A stretch of 64,000 bases of DNA, taken from the NCBI RefSeq assembly GCF_019656315.1, contig NZ_BPLU01000038.1, forward strand, positions 62,001 through 126,000, written 5' to 3'. This document shows, one piece after another, positions 18,588 to 28,300 of the stretch. The notes beneath the pieces were generated by a model. It did not search any database, was not told the DNA's origin, and saw nothing but the letters and a program-made list of their open reading frames with translations. Position 1 is the stretch's first letter. The number at the start of each line of letters is the position of its first letter. Made by a program: the position numbers and the translations under genes. This DNA is from Flavobacterium sp. UMI-01. GTDB lineage: Bacteria > Bacteroidota > Bacteroidia > Flavobacteriales > Flavobacteriaceae.

Positions 18588-18617
18588 TTGCACGCTAGGG
18601 ATTTCCTGCTAAATTTG
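18588..18617 (+). promoter_or_regulatory. Promoter of the HU gene
   Basis: TTG at 18588-18590, a 19-base spacer and TAAATTTG at 18610-18617 match the Bacteroidota consensus fully, as expected for an abundant protein. Confidence 0.8.
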
Positions 18618-18658
18618 TATGTAAGAATTCTTTAACCAACAATTAATAACATATTATT

Positions 18659-18931
18659 ATGAACAAATCAGAATTAATCGATGCTATCGCTGCAGACGCA
18701 GGAATTACTAAAGCAGCTGCTAAATTAGCTTTAGAATCATTTTTAGGAAACGTAGGTGACACCTTGAAAAAAGGAGGTAAAGTATCTCTAGTAGGTTTTG
18801 GATCTTGGTCAGTATCAGCTAGAGCTGCAAGAGACGGAAGAAATCCACAAACTGGAAAAACTATCCAAATCGCTGCAAAAAATGTTGTAAAATTCAAAGC
18901 TGGTGCTGAATTAGAAGGAGCTGTAAACTAA
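18659..18931 (+). CDS. hup: HU family DNA-binding protein
   Basis: The 90-residue protein matches HU exactly in length. It has the helical dimer part (MNKSELIDAIAADAGITKAAAKLALESF), the GKVSLVGFGSWSV beta core and the DNA-contacting arm with the RNPQTGKTI motif. HU bends and compacts the nucleoid. A strong promoter (18588-18617) and a terminator make it a single-gene unit. Confidence 0.96.
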   Translation: MNKSELIDAIAADAGITKAAAKLALESFLGNVGDTLKKGGKVSLVGFGSWSVSARAARDGRNPQTGKTIQIAAKNVVKFKAGAELEGAVN

Positions 18932-18956
18932 TCTCTTTTTATACAACTCAAAGAAA

Positions 18957-18986
18957 CAAAACCTTCCTTATGGAGGGTTTTTTTTT
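18957..18986 (+). terminator. Terminator of the HU gene
   Basis: AACCTTCC pairs with the GGAGGGTT segment across a TTAT loop, followed by a run of T. Confidence 0.8.
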
Positions 18987-18993
18987 ACATTTG
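18986..18993 (+). promoter_or_regulatory. -7 box upstream of the YqgE/AlgH gene
   Basis: TACATTTG matches TAnnTTTG; it directly follows the HU terminator and lies 62 bases before the next ATG. Confidence 0.4.
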
Positions 18994-19055
18994 AACGATA
19001 AAATTTGGTGTTTTTTTATTTTTTTTCTTAAATTTAATAAAAAAATTACAGTATC

Positions 19056-19616
19056 ATGATTTCAGAAAAATTAATAAAAGGACAACTGCTTATATCTGAG
19101 CCTTCTATAATTGGAGATTTATCATTTAATAGATCTGTAATTTTATTGGCTGACCATGACAAAGAAGGTTCTGTAGGTTTTATCATCAACAAACCATTAA
19201 AATACACCATTAACGATTTAATTCCTGAAATTGAATCTAATTTTAGAGTATATAATGGTGGCCCTGTCGAACAAGACAACCTATATTTCATCCACAACGT
19301 ACCGGATTTAATTCCTAATAGCGTTGAGATATCAAATGGAATTTATTGGGGAGGCGATTTTGAATCTACTAAGGAACTCATCAATAACAAAACAATTACC
19401 AAAAACAACATTCGCTTTTTCTTAGGATATTCGGGTTGGCACGAAAACCAACTTGAAAACGAAATGAATGCCAATTCTTGGATTGTCACTAACAACACGT
19501 ATAAAAATAAAATAATCGGAACATCCCCTACCCATTTTTGGAAAGACCAAATTAAGGAACTAGGTGGAGATTACCTCATCTGGTCCAACACTCCTGAAAA
19601 CCCTTATTTAAATTAA
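19056..19616 (+). CDS. YqgE/AlgH family protein
   Basis: The 186-residue protein carries the family signatures KGQLLISEPSIIGDLSFNRSVILLADHDKEGSVGFIIN, VYNGGPVEQDNLYFIH and FFLGYSGWHENQLENE. The family (formerly DUF179) is widespread and cytoplasmic; AlgH was linked to alginate expression in Pseudomonas, but its biochemical role is unknown. It is a single gene here between two terminators. Confidence 0.92.
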   Translation: MISEKLIKGQLLISEPSIIGDLSFNRSVILLADHDKEGSVGFIINKPLKYTINDLIPEIESNFRVYNGGPVEQDNLYFIHNVPDLIPNSVEISNGIYWGGDFESTKELINNKTITKNNIRFFLGYSGWHENQLENEMNANSWIVTNNTYKNKIIGTSPTHFWKDQIKELGGDYLIWSNTPENPYLN

Positions 19617-19653
19617 TTACAAAACAGTCGGAGATCACTCTTTTATACTTAAT

Positions 19654-19701
19654 AAAAAAAGCAAACATAAATTCATTTCAAATTTTTGTTTGCTTTTTTT
19701 A
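19654..19701. terminator. Bidirectional terminator after the YqgE/AlgH gene
   Basis: AAAAAAAGCAAACA and TGTTTGCTTTTTTT form a long stem with A and T tracts at both ends, placed between two convergent genes. Confidence 0.8.
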
Positions 19702-19770
19702 TTAATATTCTATTTCTAGAACCTCAGTTTCATTAAAAAAACTCTATGCCCAAACTGAGCATTCATTAAA

Positions 19771-20607
19771 TTAAGAAACTATTTGTTCGTTCAAATACGC
19801 AACCAACTGTGCGGCGATTTTGGTTTGAAAAGATTTCTTTCGGTATTTAGTTATTGGTTGCACACCTTTTACCACATTGGTAACAAATAATTCGTCTGCT
19901 TTTTGAAGATCAAATGGAGAAATAACCTCTTCAATCACCTCAATACCTTCTATTTTTTTTGCTAAAACTAAAATTTGCTTGCGCATCACTCCGTTTAAGC
20001 ATCCTTCAGCTACAGGTGGTGTTATCAATTTACTCCCCAACAACATAAATACATTCCCTTGAATCGCTTCAACTACGTTTTTACTATCATTAAGCAACAA
20101 ACAATTATCCAAACCATTTTCTGATGCGTAAATACTAGCTGTGGTATTCAACATCCTATTGGTTGACTTTATAGAGGAAAGCAACTGCTTTGTGATATAA
20201 AAATCCTTAAATAAGTCAACTTCATAGGTATTCTCATCTAATACATAATACGCGTCCTTTAAAGCTGTCGCATGAACCAAAAAAGAAATTGTATTGTTTT
20301 TTGGCAAATAATACCCGCCATCATTCCGATACACTGTAATTCTTACCCTAGCTGAATTAGAAACTTCATTCACCTGAGCAACTACCAAAAGTTGTTCTTC
20401 AAAATATTCCATTGTAAAATCCATCGGGATTTCCATTCGCACTACTCTCATAGAGGCCATCAGCCTAAAATAATGGTCTTCTAAAAAAAGTACAACTCCG
20501 TTTCGCACTCTCACTGTCTCAAAAACAGCATCGCCATATAAAAAACCTCTATTTTGCGTCAAAATATTGGCTTGTTCAGCCACAATAGTTCCGTTAAAAT
20601 TAATCAT
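19771..20607 (-). CDS. Aminotransferase class IV (aminodeoxychorismate lyase-like)
   Basis: The 278-residue protein belongs to the PLP-dependent fold-type IV family. It starts with the typical NGTIVAEQANILTQNRGFLYGDAVFETVRV block. A candidate PLP lysine is in SSIKSTNRMLN, followed by YASENGLDNCLLLN, the phosphate-binding region near AEGCLNGVMRKQIL, and a TNVVKGVQPI C-terminus. It could be 4-amino-4-deoxychorismate lyase (folate synthesis) or a branched-chain or D-amino-acid aminotransferase; residues alone do not decide. A terminator-like hairpin ends directly before its ATG. Confidence 0.82.
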   Translation of the reverse strand: MINFNGTIVAEQANILTQNRGFLYGDAVFETVRVRNGVVLFLEDHYFRLMASMRVVRMEIPMDFTMEYFEEQLLVVAQVNEVSNSARVRITVYRNDGGYYLPKNNTISFLVHATALKDAYYVLDENTYEVDLFKDFYITKQLLSSIKSTNRMLNTTASIYASENGLDNCLLLNDSKNVVEAIQGNVFMLLGSKLITPPVAEGCLNGVMRKQILVLAKKIEGIEVIEEVISPFDLQKADELFVTNVVKGVQPITKYRKKSFQTKIAAQLVAYLNEQIVS

Positions 20608-20635
20608 AAAAAAAGCCCTGAATTTTGTTCAGGGC
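20608..20635 (-). terminator. Terminator of the START-like gene, abutting the next start codon
   Basis: On the minus strand GCCCTGAA pairs with TTCAGGGC around a 5-base loop, followed by seven T that end directly at the ATG of the aminotransferase gene. Confidence 0.75.
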
Positions 20636-20662
20636 AAATATATGTTTAAATATACTATAATA

Positions 20663-21055
20663 CTAGACAGAACCTAGTAGATGTTTTAAATCTGAGATTT
20701 GATTTTCCCACAACTGTTTAGCCTCCTCGACTTCATCCGCATCAGCAAAATCAACGACCATTAATGAAACGTCTTTTGTTAATTCATCGACAAGTATATG
20801 CAATTCAAAAAACAAATCAGTATCCTTATTATTAGCATCAACCCATTTGAACTTAACTTTTTCACCTGATTTTTTTGAAGCTAGTCGCGCCTTCTCTTCT
20901 GAATCATTCCAGATAAAGGTAAAAAATTCACCACGTGAATTCACATTATCAGCAAACCATTCAGATAAACCAGAAGGAGTAGAAATATATTGATACAATA
21001 ACTGAGGCGAAGAGGTGATTGGGAACTCTATTTCGTAACGTACTTTTTGATCCAT
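20663..21055 (-). CDS. START-like domain protein (SRPBCC superfamily)
   Basis: The 130-residue protein has the helix-grip pattern of SRPBCC proteins (YEIEFPITSSPQLLYQYISTPSGLSEWFADNV ... FTFIWNDSEEKARL ... VKFKWVDAN). It is annotated in this phylum as a START-like domain of unknown ligand. No signal peptide is present. It is followed by a terminator and lies upstream of the aminotransferase gene. Confidence 0.82.
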   Translation of the reverse strand: MDQKVRYEIEFPITSSPQLLYQYISTPSGLSEWFADNVNSRGEFFTFIWNDSEEKARLASKKSGEKVKFKWVDANNKDTDLFFELHILVDELTKDVSLMVVDFADADEVEEAKQLWENQISDLKHLLGSV

Positions 21056-21142
21056 GGGGCTAATTAATTTTTTTCGAATATATAGAATATAAACCCGATA
21101 AAAAAACGTTTTTAAAAATATTTTTTTTTCTTCAAAAAATCC

Positions 21143-21172
21143 TTGTTTGCTTTAATAAAAGTTTTATATTTG
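21143..21172 (+). promoter_or_regulatory. Promoter of tRNA-Met
   Basis: TTG at 21143-21145, a 19-base spacer and TATATTTG at 21165-21172 form a full Bacteroidota consensus promoter 35 bases before the tRNA. Confidence 0.8.
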
Positions 21173-21206
21173 CACCCGCAATCAAGAACAGTTGTTCACT
21201 GCATTT

Positions 21207-21280
21207 GGCGAGGTAGCTCAGTTGGTTAGAGCGCAGGATTCATAACCCTGAGGTCACGGGTTCAACTCCCGTCTTCGCTA
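21207..21280 (+). tRNA. tRNA-Met (anticodon CAT)
   Basis: The 74-base cloverleaf has a 7-bp acceptor stem with two G-U pairs (GGCGAGG with CTTCGCT), a D-arm with GCTCAGTTGGTTAGAGC, and a T-arm CGGGTTCAACTCCCG. The anticodon loop TTCATAA has CAT at 21241-21243. The anticodon stem closes with an A-C mismatch next to the loop. The acceptor pairs at position 1, so it is not a typical initiator tRNA; an elongator Met tRNA is likely, although an Ile tRNA with lysidine cannot be excluded. CCA is not encoded. Confidence 0.9.
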
Positions 21281-21286
21281 CTAGCA

Positions 21287-21322
21287 AAAAAGTCCGTTTT
21301 CTTTCGAAAACGGACTTTTTTT
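21287..21322. terminator. Terminator after tRNA-Met / end of the PUL operon
   Basis: GTCCGTTTTC (21292-21301) pairs with GAAAACGGAC (21306-21315); A and T tracts on both sides allow use by the tRNA and by the convergent lyase gene. Confidence 0.85.
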
Positions 21323-21340
21323 ATAGCTCTAAGTCCTTCA

Positions 21341-23803
21341 CTATTCAAAAACTTTAAAAGCAAGATTATAATCGTCTCCTTTCACCTCATACGAACCAAA
21401 ACCTAACTTTTCACCTTCACCCATATACAGACTTACGGTCTTTTTTCCTTTTACCTCTTCTACCCTTACAATTCCAAAACGACCTTCAAAATTTAATTTC
21501 AAGTCTCTATTCGAATAAACAGAATCTGCTTTGTCCTGACAAATAATAAAGTCGGTAATTAGCGTTTTATTTATTTTAGAAATCACTTTGGCTCCCACTA
21601 CTTTATTCCCATCCATCAAAGGCTCAACACTTTGAACGGTAGATTCGGAATTTAAAGAGGGTTCAAAAACAGCCATAAAAGGTTTGTCCCAGGCCTCTCC
21701 TTTTTGTCTGATAGCCACGACTTGTGTTTTCTTTTTTAGATACCCATTTTCAGCCTCACGTGTGGGTGGCGCTAAGGCGGAGGTATATTCACGTTCCACT
21801 CCTTTTGGTACCATCATGTGCATGTATTTTTTATCAAAATCAATTTTAAAAGTCACATCCACTCCGTCTTTTATGGACTCGGTTACTTTAGTTTTCTCAA
21901 AATAGCGCCATCCTGGTGATTGCACAGGGTCGCCTATATCATTATTATAACGGTCAGTATCTTTCAAAGGTAAAAGCTGTCCTTTTTCATTTTTTATAAT
22001 GGTTTCATCGCCAATATTGTGATAGATATAATCATGAAATTTATTTTCGCCATTTGATTTCGAACGGAAAATATCCAAATAATAGGCTGTTTTTTCACTG
22101 GTTCGAATCGTACTTAGTGTTCGTTCCTGAACACAATTATTAACCTCGTCCTTCAAAAATTGAGTAGCAAAGCTAAAATATTCAGCAATCGGGTTTTCCA
22201 AATGTTTCGGCTCAGCAGCTATATTTACAGTATTGTTTTGCCAAACATAAGCATCTCCTTTCCAGGAACCTTCATCCAAACCATGAGAACTTCCGTTCAC
22301 AATTACCGAATTATTACCGGCATACAATCTGAAATATTTTTCATGAAGCGGTATTTTTCGTTCTGCAACAGTAGCAGGAAGTCCAGCATTGGTAGCCATT
22401 ACATAACCAGCGCCATACAATTCCATAGAAATCCCAGTTAAATGCGAATGCACATACGAAGCACCTCCAATGATACCGCACAAACCATAAATTTCATTTT
22501 CTTTGGCAACATAATTACGTTGTAGTGCTATACCTGCATGTTTTACGATTACCGTAGGTTTATTAAAATTAATATGTCCATCAATTTTTTCAGGAATAGG
22601 ATGTCCCCAAAACAAGTCTAGTATTTGAAAATTGTTAAAAATATTATCACCTAATTTAGGCTTGTATCCTCCATTGGCTTCATTGGTTTGTTTTAAAGCC
22701 AATTGTGCCTTTTGTTTAATATCATCATAACCTCTTCTTTCTGCAATATCCAAAGTGTAGCGATAAAGGTCGTCGGTACTATCATTATTTCGTTTGGAGT
22801 CACCAAAACGTACAAATGTTCGGTTTGGATGCCTTAGATAATCAAACAAAAAATTGCCATTCAAAATGTGTTGATTCTCCTGAGTTACATTCATTTCTGG
22901 ATAAATACGATCTACAATATTTAAAGTCATCGTAATAATGGGCATAAAACTATAACTCAACGATTCCGGCCAGACGCCTTGCTCTCCAAACATGGGTAGA
23001 ATCGTATTTTTAAATGAATTTTGGTGTGCCGTTCCTTTTTCCCAAAAAACATCAAACAAGCGCTGACGTTCTTTATCATCTTCAATACATAAAATACTGA
23101 ACAAAGCTCCCGAGGCTGTTAAGATAGGATGATTCGAAATGGTTTTACCATGCTTGTCGGGTTTGCCATACTCTTGCAATACATTACCAGCTACATTAGC
23201 CATTGCTTTTTGAGCTTTTGCATTGTCAAAAGGAATGCGCTTTTTTTGCGTTTTAGAATAGACCGTTGCATTGGCTTGTTTTAAATATGGATAAATAAAA
23301 TCATAAGTTATGGCAAAAGGGCCATAAGTAGTCCTTGGGTCAAAAAACTCATAGCCACAAATAGTAGTCGTTTGAGGTGTTAAAGGCGCAATATGATCAA
23401 TATAAACGCCCAAAATATCTGCTGCAAATTGGGCGTATTTCTCGTCTTGGGTTAAATAATACAAATAGCCCGCATCCGAGGCAAGTGCCAACACTTTATT
23501 GTGCGCTGACGCAAGGGGAGATGCTTTTTGTTCTGAATTTTCACGGTCGTGTTTGGCAAAGGCTGGGATGGTATTCAAAACCGCATTAGGATCCGATTGG
23601 TGTTTTTGAAGTGCTCCATCCACACGCTGATGCAACTGATTGAGCATGCTTTTTGCCCAATCGTATTTTTTTATTTTCTCTAAAATTTGTGGACGCTCTT
23701 CATTGGTCACCCAAATGGCTGGATGTTGCAAGGATTGCGCTTTAAAATGAGTGCTAACAAGACAACAGATCGGGAGGAAAAACAAGACTATTAACTTTTT
23801 CAA
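21341..23803 (-). CDS. Putative polysaccharide lyase, heparinase II/III-like (ulvan lyase PL40-like)
   Basis: The 820-residue protein has a signal peptide (to about residue 23) and then a long alpha-helical region (about 25-400; HPAIWVTNEERPQILEKI, FFDPRTTYGPFAITYDFIYPYLK) followed by a beta-rich half, as in heparinase II/III-type lyases. The junction carries GGASYVHSHLTGISMELYGAG near residues 447-467, whose His pair is a likely active-site element. It is a full-length paralogue of the 43188-45923 protein but lacks its T9SS tail. From memory it resembles PL40 ulvan lyases; this was not verified. It is the last gene of the seven-gene operon starting at 37603. Confidence 0.72.
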   Translation of the reverse strand: MKKLIVLFFLPICCLVSTHFKAQSLQHPAIWVTNEERPQILEKIKKYDWAKSMLNQLHQRVDGALQKHQSDPNAVLNTIPAFAKHDRENSEQKASPLASAHNKVLALASDAGYLYYLTQDEKYAQFAADILGVYIDHIAPLTPQTTTICGYEFFDPRTTYGPFAITYDFIYPYLKQANATVYSKTQKKRIPFDNAKAQKAMANVAGNVLQEYGKPDKHGKTISNHPILTASGALFSILCIEDDKERQRLFDVFWEKGTAHQNSFKNTILPMFGEQGVWPESLSYSFMPIITMTLNIVDRIYPEMNVTQENQHILNGNFLFDYLRHPNRTFVRFGDSKRNNDSTDDLYRYTLDIAERRGYDDIKQKAQLALKQTNEANGGYKPKLGDNIFNNFQILDLFWGHPIPEKIDGHINFNKPTVIVKHAGIALQRNYVAKENEIYGLCGIIGGASYVHSHLTGISMELYGAGYVMATNAGLPATVAERKIPLHEKYFRLYAGNNSVIVNGSSHGLDEGSWKGDAYVWQNNTVNIAAEPKHLENPIAEYFSFATQFLKDEVNNCVQERTLSTIRTSEKTAYYLDIFRSKSNGENKFHDYIYHNIGDETIIKNEKGQLLPLKDTDRYNNDIGDPVQSPGWRYFEKTKVTESIKDGVDVTFKIDFDKKYMHMMVPKGVEREYTSALAPPTREAENGYLKKKTQVVAIRQKGEAWDKPFMAVFEPSLNSESTVQSVEPLMDGNKVVGAKVISKINKTLITDFIICQDKADSVYSNRDLKLNFEGRFGIVRVEEVKGKKTVSLYMGEGEKLGFGSYEVKGDDYNLAFKVFE

Positions 23804-23856
23804 GGTACTTTTTTTTTAAAATTATAAATTACTTTAGGGTTACTGCTAAAAACAAA

Positions 23857-25374
23857 TTACTGGTCGGCGCCAATTACATTCACTGGTTTGACTTCTTCTC
23901 CATTGCTTTGCGCTTTTTGTTTCACAAAATAAGGTTGGAAGGTATAAGATGAATTCTTGTTCCATTTTTCATTGGTTTTAGGGAAGTATTTTTTTAACTT
24001 TTTAATTTCGCTTTTATACTCTGTAAATTTAGCCAAATTGGTAAATTCGTTAGGGTCAATTTTATGGTCGTACAATTCCTGTGAGCCGTCTTCGTATTGC
24101 GTCAATCTGAATCTTCCTTGGTTAACCGAATGATTATTTTCACCATAAGTAGTGAGCGCAAAGGCTTTATTTACTACTTTATCGCTTTTCATTGTTGCAA
24201 CCAAACTAATTCCTTCGTTTCGGTTGTAAGCAGGTAGGTTACACAACTCTAAAAGTGTTGGATAAATGGAAAGCATTTCGGCTGGAGTGTCGATTACTTT
24301 TCCTTTAGGCAAATTGGGTGACACAAATAGCAAAGGCGCTTTGGTAGCTGAATCCCATAAACCGTGTTTGGCAAAAGTTCCTTTTTCGCCTAAACGATAG
24401 CCGTGGTCTGACCATAAAACAATGATGGTATTAGCGCCATGCTCGCTTTTATCCAAAGCATCCAATACACGACCAATTTCATAATCAACAAAACTAACAC
24501 AAGCCAAATAGGCTTGAATCATTTTCTTCCACTCCCCCGTTTGAATCGCCCACTCGGTAGAAGGCATCATAGGCAAATCATTGATATCCAATCCTACTTG
24601 AGGCACATCTTTTAAATCATCTGACAAATAAGGAGCAACCTGAATGCCTTCCAGCGGATGCATATCAAACCATTTTTGAGGTACATAGAGCGGCACATGA
24701 GGACGCAAAAATCCAACCCCCATGAAAAAAGGTTGGTCGTATTTTTTATTCAGACGTTCGATAGCCCAATTGACAGACTGATGGTCAGGCATTTGTTCGT
24801 CTTGTTCAGGGAAAGCACCCCAATCGGTACTGGTGCGTCCGTATTTGGTTTTGTCTGCTGGGCCTAAACCATCCCAAACAAAACGTTTTTTTGGCAAAGG
24901 ACCAAAGCCTTTGACTCTGCCGCCTTCTTCATCAAAAACGCCTTTGGGAGCAAAATCGTGAAATAGTTTCCCTATTCCCATGGTGTGATAGCCATTATTT
25001 TTAAAATATTCTGGCAGAAAGACTATCTCTTTTGTAGCAGGATTTTCGGAACGTATTTTCTCATCTGCTATCATCCCATAAATCCCCGTAGTTGACGGAC
25101 GCAAACCCGACATAATCGAAGCACGAGAAGGCCCACACAAAGGCGCTTGACAATGCGCATTAGAGAACAATACGCCTCTGGCTGCGAGTCTGTCAATGTT
25201 TGGCGTTTTGGTATTCGAATAATTATTTAAACAGCCCAACCAGGTATTCAAATCATCAACCGCAATAAATAACACATTGGGTTTGGCTGATTGGGCAACT
25301 TTAGATTGTGCCGTAATTGTTGTTCCAACTAAACCGAACACCAGTATTGTTATTATTTTACTTCTATTTTTCAT
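23857..25374 (-). CDS. Sulfatase, S1 family (CGPSR motif)
   Basis: The product is about 505 residues from the ATG at 25374; an upstream in-frame start would extend into the GH2 gene. After the signal peptide the metal-binding Asp pair is D40-D41 (FIAVDDLNTW). The formylglycine motif is C80-G-P-S-R, and WSDHGYRLGEKGTFAKHG supplies the second metal-binding block. Iduronate-2-sulfatase-like members of S1 look like this. It should remove sulfate esters from the PUL's target glycan in the periplasm. The gene lies 13 bases after the GH2 gene and 53 before the lyase gene. Confidence 0.9.
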   Translation of the reverse strand: MKNRSKIITILVFGLVGTTITAQSKVAQSAKPNVLFIAVDDLNTWLGCLNNYSNTKTPNIDRLAARGVLFSNAHCQAPLCGPSRASIMSGLRPSTTGIYGMIADEKIRSENPATKEIVFLPEYFKNNGYHTMGIGKLFHDFAPKGVFDEEGGRVKGFGPLPKKRFVWDGLGPADKTKYGRTSTDWGAFPEQDEQMPDHQSVNWAIERLNKKYDQPFFMGVGFLRPHVPLYVPQKWFDMHPLEGIQVAPYLSDDLKDVPQVGLDINDLPMMPSTEWAIQTGEWKKMIQAYLACVSFVDYEIGRVLDALDKSEHGANTIIVLWSDHGYRLGEKGTFAKHGLWDSATKAPLLFVSPNLPKGKVIDTPAEMLSIYPTLLELCNLPAYNRNEGISLVATMKSDKVVNKAFALTTYGENNHSVNQGRFRLTQYEDGSQELYDHKIDPNEFTNLAKFTEYKSEIKKLKKYFPKTNEKWNKNSSYTFQPYFVKQKAQSNGEEVKPVNVIGADQ

Positions 25375-25387
25375 TTGTTTTTTTGCA

Positions 25388-28300
25388 TTAATCAATAAAA
25401 AGTTCGTCAATATAAGGCCCGCTTTGACCTGTTGTTTCCAGTCGGATGTTATTGGCACCCGATTTAAAATTTACAATAGTGTTTACAAATTCCCAGTTTT
25501 GAATCCAGCCTCCTGTTGCATTAAATTCAAAGGTTTTGATATAGGTGTCGTTTACAAATAACTTCATTGGGTATTTTTTGTCCTTGTCGTTGTGCATATA
25601 TCTAAATCGAATACTAAAATCGCCTGCTTCACCATCATTTTCTTGGTAAAAGGTGATGCTCCCTTCTTTATTATCAAATTTCACAAAACCTGTTCCTTTA
25701 AAATGTTGTGCTTCATTACTCGTTTTTACACCTCCTTTTAAAATAGCTTCTTCAGCTGCAATGTTCACTCCTCTACCATTCCAAATATTAGCTGATTTTT
25801 CATCTCCCCAAAACAATCCTTCGTTAGCACCAAAGGTTTCTTCTAACGCTAAAATCAATTTTCCATTTTGTTTCACAACAGCTTTGACTATAGTATTGTT
25901 TTTTACTTCGAATGGCTTGGTATAAAGAGTTCCTTCTTTAAGAGGGTCAGCACCATTAGTGGTGTATAAAATTTCAAATTTTGATTGGGAAGTTTTTCCT
26001 ATCAATCCCATTTCTTGTACATCGATGGTTATTTGATTCGAAAGATACAATGCCTTGTCACCCAAAATAGAAGCAGTAATAACCGAAGCTTTTTTAGCAT
26101 TATCTTTTTCTCTTAAAAATAGACGTCCTTTTCCGAAAAATAAGGTTCTAAAATCTGACTTAGTACGACTAATGGAATCGATCGGATTTCCATTTTCCAT
26201 AGACACTTTTTCAACATCGCCTGAAATATGATAATAGACTTTGTTTTCTCCATAAGGATAAAGATTAGCTTTCGAATCTATGGATTCACTTGTAAAAATA
26301 TAACTTGACGAAAATCCGTCCTCAGCTTTTAGCTTATTGAGACTGTTTTTTAAAGATTGAGGTGCACCACTTGTTGCAATTGATACTCGTTTTACTTCTT
26401 TACCGTTTTTATAAGCTACGGCTACTAGTTTTCCTTCTTCATAAGGCACCATCCAGTCGCATTGCATTTCGTTCCAAACAGTTCCAGGTTTGTCTTTCCC
26501 TAATGATTTTCCGTTTAAAAATAATTCTACCTCATCAGCATTTGAATAGACCCAAACCGGAATTACCGTTCCTTTTTTCATTCTTGGATGTGTCCAATGT
26601 GGCAAAATATGTACCATCGTTTCCTTAGTCCATTGGCTTTGGTAGAAATAATACAAATCTTTTTCAAAACCCGCCACATCAACTGCACCACCCATAAACA
26701 GATTGAAAGGTAAACCACCGTGAACCAAACCTGCTTCGCCATAATAATCAAACCCTGTCCAACGGAAATGCCCGCTATGCCAAGGCATATCTCGCATGAC
26801 TTCCCAATTTTTACGGGCAGAAATACGAACCGTTGCATTGTCATAAGAGGAGTTATAACGTTGTTTTCTGTTTTTCCATTTTTTTGGGTCTAAACCTTCA
26901 TAAAAAAAGATTTCCTTTTCGGTTAAATTTGGTAACGGATAAGTTCCTGGCAATTCATTATCGCGCCACCAAGTTTGGGTTCTATAGTATCCACGTGTTT
27001 GCCAAGTATGTGGTGCTTCAGTTGATACAAATGGTTTATCAAATTTAGCTAACTCTAAGAATGTTTTGGTTTCTGAACCACCGTTTATTCCAGTGATATC
27101 CATATCCTCAGGATTTCCTGCTCCTGATGAAAACAAGCGAGTTTCGTCTAAACTTTTACCAAATTTCACTAATTCGGGTGCTATCGTACTATGGGTTTCA
27201 TTCCCTAAACTATATACAAAAACACTCGGATGGTTGCGGTCTCGGGTAATCCATTCTTTCATATCGGCTTTCCACCATTGTTCAAAAGCTTGTTTGCCAT
27301 AGTCTTGAGGTGCTTTTTTATGCCAACCATCAAAAATTTCGTCCATAACAAGCAAGCCTATTTCGTCACAAATATCATAAAACATGGGAGGTGTGGGATT
27401 GTGCGAAGGACGAATGGCATTGATGCCCATATTTTTTAACAATTGTAATTTCCAACGCAACATTGGTTTAGTCCAAGCACCACCTACGGGGCCACCTTCC
27501 CAATGCTCGCAAACGCCTTTTAGCTTTACATTTTTTCCGTTGAGCCAAAAACCAGTTTCTTTTTTCCATTCTACGGTTCTAAAACCAAAGTTTGTCTTTA
27601 CCTCATCAATAACTTTTTTGTCTTTGATTATTTGTGTAACCAATTGATATAAAACTGGGGTTTCTGGACTCCATAATTCAGGATTAGGTATTTCTATTGA
27701 ATTATTAGTTTTTGAACCGTCAATTTTTTTAATGGCGGTTTTAATTGTTTTACCCGCTGGAGAAACAATAGACAGTTTGCATTCCAATTTATTTACAGGA
27801 TTCTCGTAATCGATTTTAACATTTACCGTAGCCGTTGTTGTTTCAATTTTTGGAGTTGTGATAAAGATGCTATTTGGAGTAATATGCGTTTTATTAACCG
27901 AAATTAATTTTACAGGCGCATAAATTCCACAAGGATGGTACCAGCGTGCCGAAGGTTCTAAACTATTATCGACTCTAACAGCAATCGTGTTTTTTCCTTC
28001 TTTCAAATATTTTGAAATATCATATCTAAAACTGATGTATCCATAGGGTCTCTTTCCTAGATGGTTACCATTAATCCATACTTCGCTATTCATATAGACC
28101 CCGTCAAAATCGATGTAAATTGTTTTAGTTAAATTAGATTTATTTACAGTAAAATATTTTCGATACCAACCAATACCCCCGTCGTGGTAACCACCACCTT
28201 GTCCTTGGTCACCGCCTTTTCGAACGCCTTTTTCAAAGGACCAATCGTGCGGAATGTTTAGATTTTGCCATGAACTATCATCAAATTCTTTGGCTGAAAA

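Noticed and set aside
25375..25458. Upstream in-frame start for the sulfatase, inside the GH2 gene
   Set aside because: The extension would overlap the GH2 gene by 71 bases and precede the signal peptide; the ATG at 25374 gives a normal signal sequence.
26578..27647. Several long open frames inside the GH2 genes on other strands or frames
   Set aside because: They mirror the codon usage of the GH2 genes, overlap them fully and show no domains.
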